Shown: piece after piece, positions 35,474-45,274 of the stretch
Position numbering within the stretch: position 1 is the first letter of the stretch
Layout of the letters: each line of letters starts with the position of its first letter
Source: an uncultured Oscillospiraceae bacterium
Lineage (GTDB): Bacteria; Bacillota; Clostridia; Oscillospirales; Oscillospiraceae
NCBI GenBank assembly: GCA_947627325.1
Contig: CANQVO010000004.1
Coordinates: 1-64,000 of the forward strand
DNA length: 64,000 nt
Direction: 5' to 3'
The notes under the pieces: model-generated
Seen by the model: only the letters and a program-made list of their open reading frames with translations
Told to the model about the DNA's origin: nothing
The model's database searches: none
Translations under genes and position numbers: made by a program

Positions 35474-36240
35474 CGTGGACCCTGCCCCCCGCCCTGGCCG
35501 CCCGGGCCCGGGCGGGCGCCCTGCCCCACGGCTGGATCCTGGCCGGGGCGGGAGAGCCGGAGCTGGAGGAGGCGGCCCGGACCCTGGCGGCGGCCTTTTT
35601 GTGCCAAGACCCGGACCGGCGGCCCTGCGGGACGTGCAAACACTGCCGCAAGGTGGAAAAGGGCGTCCACCCCGACCTCCAGTGGGTGGAGAAGTACCCG
35701 GACAAGCGCCAGCTCGTGGTGGAGCAGATCCGGGCGTTGCGCTCGGATGCCTACATCCGGCCCAACGAGGCGGAGCGGAAGGTGTATATCCTCCAAAACG
35801 CCCAGCAGATGAACGACGAGGCGCAAAACGCCTTCCTGAAGGTGCTGGAGGAGGGGCCGGAGTACGCGGTCTTCCTCCTGCTCAGCGAGAACCACCTGGC
35901 CCTGCTGCCCACCATCCGCTCCCGGTGCGAGCTGTTGCGCCTGACCGGGGCGGAGGCCGGGGGGGACAGCCTCCGGCTGGGGGGCGAGCTGGCGGGCCTC
36001 CTCCTGGGGGGCGACCGCTGGCGGCTGTTGGCGTGGTGCGTGCCCTGGGAAAAGGCGGGGCGGGAGGACGTGGTGGCCCTGTGGAAGGCCGCCCGGGAGA
36101 CCCTTTTGACCTGCCGGGACCCCGCCTCCCTCCCCCGGGCCGTCCGCCTGGCGCAGACCCTGGGGGAGCTCCTCTCCCTGGCCCAGGGGAGCGGCAACCT
36201 GGGGGTGCTGTGGGGCCGGCTGTACGCGGCCCAGGAATAG
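35467..36240 (+). CDS. holB: DNA polymerase III delta-prime subunit
   Basis: Delta-prime is the stator of the clamp loader. The 257-residue protein keeps the zinc module (CQDPDRRPCGTCKHCRKV), the RFC-type IYILQNAQQMNDEAQNAFLKVLEEGP-like segment (VYILQNAQQMNDEAQNAF) and the PTIRSRCELLRL sensor. The P-loop position reads AGAGEPELEEA, without a GKT, in keeping with an ATP-inactive subunit. It is shorter than average (about 330). It lies between the decarboxylase and ricT, the common Firmicutes arrangement, although tmk is absent. Confidence 0.9.
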   Translation: MLTWTLPPALAARARAGALPHGWILAGAGEPELEEAARTLAAAFLCQDPDRRPCGTCKHCRKVEKGVHPDLQWVEKYPDKRQLVVEQIRALRSDAYIRPNEAERKVYILQNAQQMNDEAQNAFLKVLEEGPEYAVFLLLSENHLALLPTIRSRCELLRLTGAEAGGDSLRLGGELAGLLLGGDRWRLLAWCVPWEKAGREDVVALWKAARETLLTCRDPASLPRAVRLAQTLGELLSLAQGSGNLGVLWGRLYAAQE

Positions 36241-36273
36241 AAGTTTTCCACCGTCAGAAAAGAGGTGTTTTCC

Positions 36274-37491
36274 ATGACCCAAGTGATCGACGCCCGGTTT
36301 CGGGAGGGGGGGAAGGAGTACTCCTTCAACCCCGGGGAGTTGACCGTGGAGCCCGGCCAGGGCGTCATCGTCTCCACCCCCAAGGGCCCGGAGTACGCCG
36401 TGTGTACCAAGGGCAACCACCTGGTGGACGAGGCCACCCTCCTCTCCCCCCTGCGGCCGGTCCTGCGGCTGGCCGGGGAGGAGGACAAACCCCCGGAGGA
36501 GCCCGACCGGCCCCGGGAGCGGCCGGAGGGCAAGCCCGCCGCCTTTCGCCCCGCCCCGCCCCGCCCCCTCACCGAGGCGGAGCGGAAGCGGCAAAAGGAG
36601 GCCATGGCGGTCTGCCGGGAGAAGATCGCCCAGCAGGGGCTGGAGATGAGCCTGGTCCGGGCGGAGCCCAGCCCGGACGGGGGCAAGATCGTCTTCTACT
36701 TCACCGCCGAGAACCGGGTGGACTTCCGGGCGCTGGTGAAGGACCTGGCCTCCACCCTCCACTGCCGCATCGAACTGCGCCAGATCGGCGTGCGGGACGA
36801 GACGAAGATGCTGGGCGGCATCGGCATCTGCGGCCAGCCCTACTGCTGCTGCCGGTTTTTGGATAAGTTCCAGCCCGTGTCCATCAAGATGGCCAAGACC
36901 CAGAACCTCTCCCTCAACCCCACCAAGATCTCCGGCGCCTGCGGGCGGCTGATGTGCTGTCTGAAGTACGAGCAGGGGGCCTATGAGGACGCGGTGAAGC
37001 GGTGCCCCAAGAAGGAGTCCTTTGTGGAGACCCCGGACGGGGCGGGGAACGTCACCGACGTGAACCTCCTGCGGGAGAAGGTGAAGGTCCGCATCGAGGG
37101 GGGCGACGAACAGCCCAAGACCTACTACAACCAGGAGGTCCGGGTCATCCGCCCGGGCAAGGGGAAGCGGCCGGAGGACTACGTCCTCCCCCCCAAGGAG
37201 GAGCTGGAAAAACTGCGCTATATCCCCCCGGAGAGCCAGCGCCGGCAGGCCGACCCGTCCCGCGGGAGCCTGGCCGAGAAGCTGGAGGAGCTGTTGGCCA
37301 CCGAGGCCCAGCGGGGGGCGGAGCACGCCGCCCGGACCCGGTCCCACAGCCGCCGCTCCGGCGGCCAGGGGGGCAAGGGCGGCCAGGCCAAGGCCAAGGC
37401 CCAGCCCGCCAAGCCCCAGGGGGGCCAGAACCACGCCGGGAACAGCGCCCACCACCGCCGCCGCCGTCCCCACCCGCCCAAAGAGACCTGA
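36274..37491 (+). CDS. ricT: PSP1-domain protein RicT (YaaT)
   Basis: RicT works with RicA and RicF in a complex that stimulates RNase Y-dependent mRNA maturation and sporulation. The 405-residue protein has the PSP1 core with the iron-sulfur-ligand cysteines in GIGICGQPYCCCRF and GACGRLMCCLKYE. A basic, Gly/Gln-rich tail of about 90 residues follows, ending in a histidine/arginine tract. The ATG at 36274 is preferred over a GTG nine bases upstream because AGAGGTG is correctly spaced. Confidence 0.92.
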   Translation: MTQVIDARFREGGKEYSFNPGELTVEPGQGVIVSTPKGPEYAVCTKGNHLVDEATLLSPLRPVLRLAGEEDKPPEEPDRPRERPEGKPAAFRPAPPRPLTEAERKRQKEAMAVCREKIAQQGLEMSLVRAEPSPDGGKIVFYFTAENRVDFRALVKDLASTLHCRIELRQIGVRDETKMLGGIGICGQPYCCCRFLDKFQPVSIKMAKTQNLSLNPTKISGACGRLMCCLKYEQGAYEDAVKRCPKKESFVETPDGAGNVTDVNLLREKVKVRIEGGDEQPKTYYNQEVRVIRPGKGKRPEDYVLPPKEELEKLRYIPPESQRRQADPSRGSLAEKLEELLATEAQRGAEHAARTRSHSRRSGGQGGKGGQAKAKAQPAKPQGGQNHAGNSAHHRRRRPHPPKET

Positions 37492-37493
37492 CC

Positions 37494-37530
37494 CGCCGGG
37501 GGAGCCTGACCGCTCCCCCGGCGTTTTTTT
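37494..37530 (+). terminator. Intrinsic terminator after ricT
   Basis: CGCCGGGGGAGC pairs with GCTCCCCCGGCG, followed by seven T. Confidence 0.92.
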
Positions 37531-37548
37531 GCTTAAAAGCCTCGCGGA

Positions 37549-37655
37549 GTTTCGCGCCTCCGGCCCGCAAACGTGCGGGTCGGCCGCCGAGGCGGCCGGC
37601 CCGTGCGCCGCGGCGGGCCGCGAAACGCTCCCAAAAGGGCAAGCCCTTTTGGGAG
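37549..37655. repeat. Nested palindromic element between ricT and the ABC-F gene
   Basis: An outer GTTTCGCG/CGCGAAAC (37549-37556 with 37619-37626) encloses GGCCCGC/GCGGGCC and GGCCGCC/GGCGGCC. A separate perfect 13-bp hairpin, CTCCCAAAAGGGC-AA-GCCCTTTTGGGAG, follows at 37628-37655. It comes after a complete terminator, so it is not needed to end ricT. It may be a repetitive extragenic element. Confidence 0.65.
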
Positions 37656-37662
37656 ATTGTTC

Positions 37663-37691
37663 TTGTATTCTTTTTATAGTTGTAGTATAAT
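37663..37691 (+). promoter_or_regulatory. Promoter of the ABC-F gene
   Basis: TTGTAT (37663-37668), 17 bp, TATAAT (37686-37691), in the only AT-rich part of the gap. Confidence 0.65.
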
Positions 37692-37733
37692 AATTCTATT
37701 CTGGGTATTTATTGAAGTTTCAAGGAGACAGCT

Positions 37734-39341
37734 ATGATAACAGTGACGGATCTTTCCCTGCAATACGGCGGCTCTTACCTGTTCAAAAACGTGGAGCTGC
37801 AGTTCGTCCAGGGCAACTGCTACGGCATCATCGGCGCCAACGGCGCGGGCAAGTCCACCTTCCTGAAGATCCTGGAAGGGGAGCTGGAGCCCACCTCCGG
37901 GGAGGTGTTCGTGGACCCCAAGGTGCGGATGTCCATCCTCCGCCAGGACCAGAACGCCTTTGACGCCTATACCGTGATGGACACGGTCATCATGGGCAAC
38001 CGCCGCCTCTACGACATCGGCAAGGAGAAGGACGCCCTCTACGCCAAGGAGGAGATGACCGACGAGGACGGCCTGCGGGTCTGCGAGCTGGAGGCGGAGT
38101 ACGCCGAGTTGGGCGGCTGGGAGGCGGAGAGCGACGCCAGCCGCATCCTCCAGGGCCTGGGCGTGGGCACCCAGTGGCACGAGACCGACATGGCGGGGCT
38201 GGACCCCCGGCTGAAGGTGAAGGTCCTGCTGGCCCAGGCGCTCTTCGGCGAGCCGGACATTCTCCTCCTGGACGAGCCCACCAACAACCTGGATATCAAC
38301 GCCATCAACTGGCTGGAGGACTTTCTGCTGGACTTCGCCGGCACCGTCATCGTGGTCAGCCACGACCGGCACTTCCTCAACACCGTTTGCACCCACATCG
38401 TGGATATCGACTACGGCAAGATCAAAATGTACGTGGGCAACTACGACTTCTGGTACGACGCCTCCCAGCTCATGCAGACCCTGATGAAGAACCAGGCCAA
38501 GAAGAACGAGGAGAAGGCCCAGGAGCTCAAGGACTTTATCTCCCGCTTCTCCGCCAACAAATCCAAGTCCAAACAGGCCACCTCCCGGCGCAAGCTGTTG
38601 GAAAAGCTGACGCTGGAGGAGATCCCCGCCTCCTCCCGCCGCTACCCCTGGGTGGGCTTCTCCCCCGACCGGGAGGTGGGCAAGGATATCCTCTTTGTCA
38701 CCGACGTCTCCAAGACCATCGACGGGGTGAAGGTGCTGGACAAGGTCACCTTCACCGTGGGCAAGGGGGACAAGATCGCCTTCGTAGGGGACAACGAGAA
38801 CGCGCAGACGGCGCTTTTCAAGATCTTGGTGGGGGAACTGGAGCCGGACGAGGGGACGGTGAAGTGGGGCCAGACCGCCACCTTCTCCTACTTTCCCAAG
38901 GACAACACCCCCTTCTTCAAGGACTGTGACGACTCCATCCTGGACTGGCTCCGCCAGTTCTCCGAGGACAAGCACGAGAGCTACCTCCGGGGCTTTTTGG
39001 GCCGGATGCTCTTCTCCGGGGACGACATTTTTAAGCCCGTCAAGGTCCTCTCCGGCGGGGAGAAGGTGCGGTGTATGCTCTCCCGGATGATGCTCTCGGG
39101 CGCCAACGTCCTGCTGTTGGACCAGCCCACCAACCACCTGGACCTGGAGTCCATCGCCGCGGTGAACAACGGGCTGGAGGCGGTGCCCTGCAACGTTTTG
39201 CTTGCCACCCACGACCACCAGATGATCTCCACCGTGGCCAACCGGGTCTTCGACTTCACCCCCGAGGGGGCGCTGGTGGACAAGCGGATGAACTACGACG
39301 ACTATCTGGAGTGGCGGCGGCAACAGGAGGGAGAGGCGTGA
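37734..39341 (+). CDS. ABC-F family ATPase (YkpA/YbiT-like)
   Basis: ABC-F proteins have two nucleotide-binding domains and no membrane part, and act on ribosomes. The 535-residue protein has a good first Walker A (GANGAGKSTFLKIL) and Walker B LLLDEPTNNLD. The linker contains the conserved FISRFSANKSKSKQATSRRKLLEK. The second half has LSGGEKVRCMLSRMMLSGANVLLLDQPTNHLDLES. The first signature is LDPR and the second Walker A reads GDNENAQTALF, without the lysine; both deviations are typical of the YkpA branch. The ATG follows CAAGGAGAC. Confidence 0.92.
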   Translation: MITVTDLSLQYGGSYLFKNVELQFVQGNCYGIIGANGAGKSTFLKILEGELEPTSGEVFVDPKVRMSILRQDQNAFDAYTVMDTVIMGNRRLYDIGKEKDALYAKEEMTDEDGLRVCELEAEYAELGGWEAESDASRILQGLGVGTQWHETDMAGLDPRLKVKVLLAQALFGEPDILLLDEPTNNLDINAINWLEDFLLDFAGTVIVVSHDRHFLNTVCTHIVDIDYGKIKMYVGNYDFWYDASQLMQTLMKNQAKKNEEKAQELKDFISRFSANKSKSKQATSRRKLLEKLTLEEIPASSRRYPWVGFSPDREVGKDILFVTDVSKTIDGVKVLDKVTFTVGKGDKIAFVGDNENAQTALFKILVGELEPDEGTVKWGQTATFSYFPKDNTPFFKDCDDSILDWLRQFSEDKHESYLRGFLGRMLFSGDDIFKPVKVLSGGEKVRCMLSRMMLSGANVLLLDQPTNHLDLESIAAVNNGLEAVPCNVLLATHDHQMISTVANRVFDFTPEGALVDKRMNYDDYLEWRRQQEGEA

Positions 39342-40261
39342 AAAAATGGCTTGCGTTGGGCGGGCCCCTGCTGGCGGCGACGGCGGGGGCCTGGGCCCTG
39401 CGGTGCTGGCAGCGCCGGACCGACTTTGACGGCGACGGCCTGCTCTCCCCCGGCCCGGCCAGCGCCGGGCTGGTGGCCCTGGTCCTGCTGGCGGGGGCGG
39501 GCTTTTTGCTCCTGATCCGGGCCCTTCTGCGGGAGCCCGGGCCCCGGGGCTACCTGGCCGCCTTCGCCCTGCCCCACCGGGGGCTGGTGGCGGTGTATCT
39601 GCTGGCGGGCGGTCTGCTGGTGGCGGCGGGTCTGCTGGGGCTCCGGGACCAGAGCGCGGGGCTCAGCGCCCCGCTGAGCACCCGCGTCCTCTCGGTGGCG
39701 CTGGTGCCCACGGGGCTGGACCTGGCCCTGGTGGGCTGGCTGGGGGCCCAGCGGCAGGAGGCCCAGGGCCGGTTCGCCTGGCCCCTGCTCCTGCCCGGGT
39801 GGTGCGGCTGTGTGTGGCTGATCTCCGCCTACCAGGCCCACACCGCCCAGCCCAGCGCCATGAGCTACGCCTTTTACTTCCTGGGCGCGCTGTGCGCGGT
39901 GGGGGCGTGCTATATGATCGCCTCCTTCTCCTTTGAGCGGCCCCGGCCCCGCTGGGCGGCCTGGCTGTGCGCCATGGGGATCCTCCTGCTGGCCACGGCG
40001 GTGGCGGACGCGGCGGAGGCGGGGGACGCCCACCAGGGGCTGGTGTGCCTGGGGTATCTGCTCTACCTGGCCGCCCAGCTGTCCTGCCTGCTCTACCGGG
40101 CTCAGACCCCCGCTCAGCTGGAGCCCTGGACCCCGCCCCCGGCCCCGGCGGCAGAGGCCGACCCGGCAGAGGCCGGCCCGGCGGAAAACGCCGACCCGGC
40201 CCCCGCCCCGTCGGCGGACGGGCCGGAAAACAACGAAACTGAGGTGAGCGAGCATGAGTAA
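39338..40261 (+). CDS. Multi-pass membrane protein of unknown function
   Basis: The 307-residue protein has about seven hydrophobic segments (for example AGLVALVLLAGAGFLLLIRAL, GLVAVYLLAGGLLVAAGLLG, YAFYFLGALCAVGACYMIA) and an acidic, Pro/Ala-rich tail of about 50 residues. A DFDGDGLLS stretch near residue 30 resembles a calcium-binding DxDxDG loop but may be chance. It starts with GTG at 39338 overlapping the ABC-F stop, and its stop overlaps metG. No family is recognised. Confidence 0.8.
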   Translation: MKKWLALGGPLLAATAGAWALRCWQRRTDFDGDGLLSPGPASAGLVALVLLAGAGFLLLIRALLREPGPRGYLAAFALPHRGLVAVYLLAGGLLVAAGLLGLRDQSAGLSAPLSTRVLSVALVPTGLDLALVGWLGAQRQEAQGRFAWPLLLPGWCGCVWLISAYQAHTAQPSAMSYAFYFLGALCAVGACYMIASFSFERPRPRWAAWLCAMGILLLATAVADAAEAGDAHQGLVCLGYLLYLAAQLSCLLYRAQTPAQLEPWTPPPAPAAEADPAEAGPAENADPAPAPSADGPENNETEVSEHE

Positions 40262-42221
40262 GACGCCCTTTTATATCACCACCCCCATCTACTACCCCTC
40301 CGACAAGCTCCACATCGGCCACACCTACTGCACCGTGGCCACCGACACCATGGCCCGGTACAAGCGCCTGCGGGGCTATGAGGTGATGTTCCTCACCGGC
40401 ACCGACGAGCACGGCCAGAAGATCGAGGACAAGGCCCGGGAGGCGGGGGTGGAGCCCCAGGCGTTCGTGGACGCCATTGTGGAGGGCCCCCGGGGGGTGA
40501 AGGACCTGTGGAAGCTGATGGACATCTCCAACGACCGCTTCATCCGCACCACCGACGACTACCACGTCCGGGCCATCCAGCGCATCTTTAAGGCCATGTA
40601 CGACAAGGGCGATATCTACAAGGGCACCTACTCGGGCAAGTACTGCAAGCCCTGCGAGAGCTTCTGGACGGAGAGCCAGCTGAAAGACGGCAAGTGCCCC
40701 GACTGCGGCCGGGAGGTCCAGGACGCCCAGGAGGAGGCGTACTTCTTCCGCCTGAGCAAGTACGCCGGCCCCATCCAGGACCTCCTGGAGAACACCGACT
40801 TCCTGGAGCCCCGTTCCCGGGTGAACGAGATGGTGAACAACTTCATCAAGCCGGGGCTGGAGGATCTGTGCGTCTCCCGCACCTCCTTCACCTGGGGGGT
40901 GCCGGTGGACTTCGACCCGGGCCACGTGGTCTACGTGTGGGTGGACGCGCTCTTCAACTATATGACCGCCCTGGGCTTTATGAACGACCGCTACGACGAC
41001 TACGACAAGTTCTGGCCCTGCGACGTGCACTTTGTGGGCAAGGAGATCGTGCGGTTCCACTCCATCATCTGGCCCGCCTTCTGTATGTCCCTGGGCCTGC
41101 CCCTGCCCAAGAAGGTCTACGGCCACGGCTGGCTTCTGCTGGACGGGGGCAAGATGTCCAAGTCCCGGGGCAACGTGGTGGACCCCTACGTGCTGGCGGA
41201 GCTCTTTGGGGTGGACGCGTTGCGGTTCTTCCTTCTGCGGACCTTCCCCTTCGGCGCGGACGGCAACTTCTCCAACGAGGCCCTCATCAACACCATCAAC
41301 GTGGACCTGGCAAACGACCTGGGCAACCTGGTCAGCCGCACCACCGCCATGGCGGAGAAGTACTTCGGCGGCGCCCTGCCCGCCCAGCGGCAGGAGGAGC
41401 CCCTGGACACCCAGCTCACCGCCATGGTCAAGGCCCTGCGGGAGCGGTACGAGGCGCAGATGGAGCGCTACCAGTTCCAAAACGCCCTGGAGGAGGTCTT
41501 CCGGGTCATCCAGCGGGCGAACAAGTATATCGACGAGACCGCCCCCTGGACCCTGGGCAAGGACGTGGCCGCCAACGGCCCCCGGCTGGCGACGGTGCTG
41601 TATAACCTGCTGGAGGCCACCCGGGTGTGCGGCATTTTGCTCACCCCCTTCATGCCCCGGAGCATGGAGAAGCTCTTCGACCAGATCGGCGCGGGGCCGG
41701 ACCTCCGCACCTGGGACAGCGCCGCCCGCTGGGGCGCTCTGCCCGCCCAGGCGGCGGTCCGCAAGGGGGAGGCCCTCTTCCCCCGGGTGGACCTGGACAA
41801 GGCCCTGGCCCAGCTGGAGGAGATCCAGGCCCAGTCCGCCCCCAAGGCCCCGGGCGCGCCGGAGATCGAGCCCCTGGCTACCGAGAGCGTGGACTTTGAC
41901 ACCTTCTGCAAGTCCGACTTCCGGGCGGTGAAGGTGAAGGCGTGCGAGGCGGTGAAGAAATCGGACAAGCTCCTGCGCTTCACCCTGGACGACGGCACCG
42001 GGACCGACCGGCAGATCCTCTCCGGCATCCACAAGTGGTACCAGCCGGAGGCGCTGGTGGGTAAGACGCTGGTGGCCATCGTCAACCTCCCGCCCCGGAA
42101 GATGATGGGCCTGGAGAGCCAGGGGATGCTCCTCTCCGCCGTCCACACCGTGGACGGGGAGGAAGTGCTGAACCTCATCATGGTGGACGACCAGATCCCG
42201 GCGGGGGCAAAGCTGTGCTGA
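40254..42221 (+). CDS. metG: Methionyl-tRNA synthetase
   Basis: MetRS charges initiator and elongator tRNA-Met. The 655-residue protein has HIGHTYCT, a zinc knuckle (CKPCESFW with CPDCG), KMSKSRGN, the anticodon-binding helices, and a C-terminal Trbp111-like tRNA-binding domain (FCKSDFRAVKVKACEAV to LESQGMLLSAV). Length and domains are those of the dimeric bacterial type. It overlaps the preceding membrane-protein gene by 8 bp, hence coupled. Confidence 0.97.
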   Translation: MSKTPFYITTPIYYPSDKLHIGHTYCTVATDTMARYKRLRGYEVMFLTGTDEHGQKIEDKAREAGVEPQAFVDAIVEGPRGVKDLWKLMDISNDRFIRTTDDYHVRAIQRIFKAMYDKGDIYKGTYSGKYCKPCESFWTESQLKDGKCPDCGREVQDAQEEAYFFRLSKYAGPIQDLLENTDFLEPRSRVNEMVNNFIKPGLEDLCVSRTSFTWGVPVDFDPGHVVYVWVDALFNYMTALGFMNDRYDDYDKFWPCDVHFVGKEIVRFHSIIWPAFCMSLGLPLPKKVYGHGWLLLDGGKMSKSRGNVVDPYVLAELFGVDALRFFLLRTFPFGADGNFSNEALINTINVDLANDLGNLVSRTTAMAEKYFGGALPAQRQEEPLDTQLTAMVKALRERYEAQMERYQFQNALEEVFRVIQRANKYIDETAPWTLGKDVAANGPRLATVLYNLLEATRVCGILLTPFMPRSMEKLFDQIGAGPDLRTWDSAARWGALPAQAAVRKGEALFPRVDLDKALAQLEEIQAQSAPKAPGAPEIEPLATESVDFDTFCKSDFRAVKVKACEAVKKSDKLLRFTLDDGTGTDRQILSGIHKWYQPEALVGKTLVAIVNLPPRKMMGLESQGMLLSAVHTVDGEEVLNLIMVDDQIPAGAKLC

Positions 42222-42274
42222 ACGGGTGACCGCTCCCCGCGCCCCCGGGCGACAACGAAGAAAAAGGTGAAACT

Positions 42275-44821
42275 ATGGCACACAAGGACAAGAACCCCGA
42301 TATCTCCTACGAAAATCAGGTCATCCAGCCGGTGGACCTGAAGGAGGAGATGGAGAGCAGCTATATCGACTACGCCATGAGCGTCATCGTGGGCCGGGCC
42401 CTGCCCGACGTGCGGGACGGTCTGAAGCCGGTCCACCGCCGCATCCTCTACGCCATGTATGAAGACGGCCTGACCTCGGACAAGCCCTTCAAGAAGTCCG
42501 CCACCGCCGTGGGCAACGTGCTGGGCCGGTACCACCCCCACGGGGACGCCAGCGTCTACGACGCCATGGTCCGCCTGGCCCAGGACTTCTCCCTGCGCTA
42601 CCCCCTCATCGACGGCCACGGCAACTTCGGCTCCATCGACGGCGACCCCCCCGCCGCCTACCGTTACACCGAGGCCCGCATGGCCAAGATGGCCAACGAG
42701 ATGATGCGGGACCTGGACAAGGAGACGGTGGACTGGGACCCCAACTTTGACGAGTCCCGCAAGGAGCCCCGGGTGGTGCCCTCCCGGTTCCCCAACCTGC
42801 TGGTGAACGGCTCGGCGGGGATCGCCGTGGGCATGACCACCAACATCCCGCCCCACAACCTCACCGAGGTCATCAACGGCTGTCTCTGCGTCCTGGACGA
42901 CCCGGCGGCCACCCTGGACGATTTGATGGAGCACATCAAGGGCCCCGACTTCCCCACCCGGGGCATCATCCTGGGCCGCAGCGGTATCCGGGCGGCCTAC
43001 GCCACCGGCCGGGGCCACATCCAGGTCCGGGCCCGGACGGAGTTTGAGGAGTTCGGCCAGGGCCGCACCCGGATCGTCGTCACCGAGCTGCCCTACCAGG
43101 TGAACAAGGCCCTGCTCATCAAGAACATCGCCGACCAGGTCCACGAAAAGCGGCTGGAGGGCATCTCCGGCCTCCGGGACGAGACGGACCGGGACGGCAT
43201 GCGGATCGTCATCGAGCTCAAGCGGGAGGCCAACCCCCAGGTGGTGCTCAACCGCCTCTTTGCCCAGACCGCCATGCAGGCCACCTTCGGCATCGTCATG
43301 CTGGCCTTGGTGGACAACCAGCGCCAGCCCAAGATCCTCACCCTGCGGCAGATCTTGGACGAGTACCTGACCTTCCAGGAGGAGGTCATCCGCCGCCGCA
43401 CCATCTACGACCGCCGCAAGGCCCAGGAGCGGGCCCACATCCTGGAGGGCCTGCTGATCGCCCAGGACAACATCGACGAGGTCATCCGCATCATCCGCGC
43501 CTCCTATGACGACGCCAGGGAGAACCTGATGGCCCGCTTCGGCCTGGACGAGGTCCAGGCCCAGGCCATCTGCGATATGCGCCTGATCGCCCTCCAGGGC
43601 CTGAACCGGGAGAAACTGCAAAACGAGTACGACGACCTCCAGGCCAAAATTCGCTATTATACGGAGCTTCTGGAGAACGAGGAGAAGCTCAAAGGCGTTT
43701 TGAAGGACGAGCTCATCGAGATCCGGGACAAGTACGGCGATGAGCGCCGCACCGAGATCGGCTACGCGGAAAACGATATCGACATCGAGGACCTGATCGA
43801 GGAGGAGGAGTGCGTCTTCACCCTCACCAGCGCCGGGTACATCAAGCGCACCCCGGTGAGCGAGTACGCCGCCCAGAGCAAGGGCGGCATGGGCAAGAAG
43901 GGCATCACCACCCGGGAGGAGGACTACGTCACCGACCTCTTCACCGCCTCCACCCACGACTACATTTTGTTCTTCACCGACACCGGCAAGGTCTACCGCA
44001 AGAAGGGCTATCAGATCCCCGCCAGCGGCAAGGCCGCCAAGGGCACCAACATCGTCAACATCCTCCAGGTGGAGCAGGGGGAGCGGATCCAGACCATGAT
44101 CCACACCCCCTCCATTGAGGACGACGGGCGGTATCTGGTGATGGTCACCCGCCAGGGCACCGTCAAGCGCATGGAGGCCAACCGCCTGAAAAACCTCCGC
44201 AACAACGGCATCCGGGCCCTCCGCATGGCGGAGGGGGACAGCCTGGTGGCCGTGCTGGAGACGGACGGCAAGCAGAACCTGCTCATCGCCACCCACCTGG
44301 GCCAGGCGGTGTGCTTCCCCGAGGACAAGGTCCGGGCGGTGGGCCGGGAGGCCGTGGGCGTCCGGGGCGTGCGGCTGAAGGAGGGGGACTACGTGGTGGG
44401 CGCGGGGAAGGCCGTGCCCGGCCAGTGCGTCCTCTCCATCACCGAGAAGGGCTACGGCAAGCGCACCCCCGTGGAGGAGTACCGGGTCACCGGCCGGGGC
44501 GGCTCGGGCATCCGCAACTACCTCTGCACCGAGAAGACCGGGGCGGTGGTGGGCATCAAGATGGTGGACGGCGGGGAGGATCTGCTGTTGGTCACCCAGG
44601 GCGGCATCCTCATCCGCACCCACGTGGACGCGGTGCGCCAGGCGGGCCGCTCCACCCAGGGCGTTATCGTCATGCGCTTTAAGGAGGAGGGGGACCGGGT
44701 GATCTCCCTGGCCCTGGCCGAGCGGGACAACGACGAGGACGTGGTGATCCCGGAGACGGAGATGGAGGCGGTGGAAGCCCCCCCGGAGGACCCGGCGGAC
44801 GACGAGGACGGGGAGGCGTAA
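42275..44821 (+). CDS. gyrA: DNA gyrase subunit A
   Basis: GyrA is the 848-residue breakage-reunion subunit. The catalytic tyrosine is in [10 protein letters not shown]; upstream are [20 protein letters not shown] and [18 protein letters not shown]. The C-terminal beta-pinwheel carries a GyrA-box variant, [10 protein letters not shown], supporting gyrase over topoisomerase IV. It is about 11.6 kb from gyrB, following metG, a departure from the adjacent gyrBA arrangement. rnhA starts directly at its stop. Confidence 0.94.
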   Translation: MAHKDKNPDISYENQVIQPVDLKEEMESSYIDYAMSVIVGRALPDVRDGLKPVHRRILYAMYEDGLTSDKPFKKSATAVGNVLGRYHPHGDASVYDAMVRLAQDFSLRYPLIDGHGNFGSIDGDPPAAYRYTEARMAKMANEMMRDLDKETVDWDPNFDESRKEPRVVPSRFPNLLVNGSAGIAVGMTTNIPPHNLTEVINGCLCVLDDPAATLDDLMEHIKGPDFPTRGIILGRSGIRAAYATGRGHIQVRARTEFEEFGQGRTRIVVTELPYQVNKALLIKNIADQVHEKRLEGISGLRDETDRDGMRIVIELKREANPQVVLNRLFAQTAMQATFGIVMLALVDNQRQPKILTLRQILDEYLTFQEEVIRRRTIYDRRKAQERAHILEGLLIAQDNIDEVIRIIRASYDDARENLMARFGLDEVQAQAICDMRLIALQGLNREKLQNEYDDLQAKIRYYTELLENEEKLKGVLKDELIEIRDKYGDERRTEIGYAENDIDIEDLIEEEECVFTLTSAGYIKRTPVSEYAAQSKGGMGKKGITTREEDYVTDLFTASTHDYILFFTDTGKVYRKKGYQIPASGKAAKGTNIVNILQVEQGERIQTMIHTPSIEDDGRYLVMVTRQGTVKRMEANRLKNLRNNGIRALRMAEGDSLVAVLETDGKQNLLIATHLGQAVCFPEDKVRAVGREAVGVRGVRLKEGDYVVGAGKAVPGQCVLSITEKGYGKRTPVEEYRVTGRGGSGIRNYLCTEKTGAVVGIKMVDGGEDLLLVTQGGILIRTHVDAVRQAGRSTQGVIVMRFKEEGDRVISLALAERDNDEDVVIPETEMEAVEAPPEDPADDEDGEA

Positions 44822-45271
44822 ATGAAGTCGGTCACCATCTACACCGACGGCGCCTGTTCCGGCAACCCCGGCCCCGGGGGCTGGGGGGCCATCCTGATCT
44901 ACGGGCCCCACCAGAAGGAGCTCTCCGGCGGGGAGGCCAGCACCACCAACAACCGCATGGAGCTCACCGCCGTCATCCGCGCCCTGGAGCGGCTGAAGGA
45001 GCCCTGCGCCGTGGAACTCTACTCGGACAGCAAGTACGTCATCGACGCCCTCACCCTGGGCTGGGCCAAGGCGTGGCGGGCCAAGGGCTGGCGCAAGCCG
45101 GACAAAAAGCCGGCGCTGAACCCGGATCTGTGGGAGCGCCTGCTGGAGTTGTGCGATACCCACCAGGTCACCTGCCACTGGGTCAAGGGCCACGCCGAGA
45201 ACCCCTTCAACAACCGCTGTGACCAGCTGGCGGTGATGGAGAGCATGAAATTCAAGGACGGGGAGGCGTGA
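44822..45271 (+). CDS. rnhA: Ribonuclease HI
   Basis: RNase HI degrades RNA in RNA-DNA hybrids. The 149-residue protein has the DEDD residues in [45 protein letters not shown] and [19 protein letters not shown]. The ATG immediately follows the gyrA stop, so it is cotranscribed with gyrase. Confidence 0.96.
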   Translation: MKSVTIYTDGACSGNPGPGGWGAILIYGPHQKELSGGEASTTNNRMELTAVIRALERLKEPCAVELYSDSKYVIDALTLGWAKAWRAKGWRKPDKKPALNPDLWERLLELCDTHQVTCHWVKGHAENPFNNRCDQLAVMESMKFKDGEA

Positions 45272-45274
45272 GCC

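Noticed and set aside
35467-36240. Inactive P-loop in HolB as a sign of a broken gene
   Set aside because: Delta-prime subunits commonly lack ATPase activity; the rest of the protein is intact.
37734-39341. Loss of the Walker A lysine in the second ATPase domain and an odd first signature in the ABC-F protein
   Set aside because: As I recall it, the YkpA branch has the same deviations, so this is a family trait and not decay.
39338-40261. Calcium-binding EF-hand (DFDGDGLLS) in the membrane protein
   Set aside because: Only a short loop-like match with no flanking helix pattern; likely coincidental.
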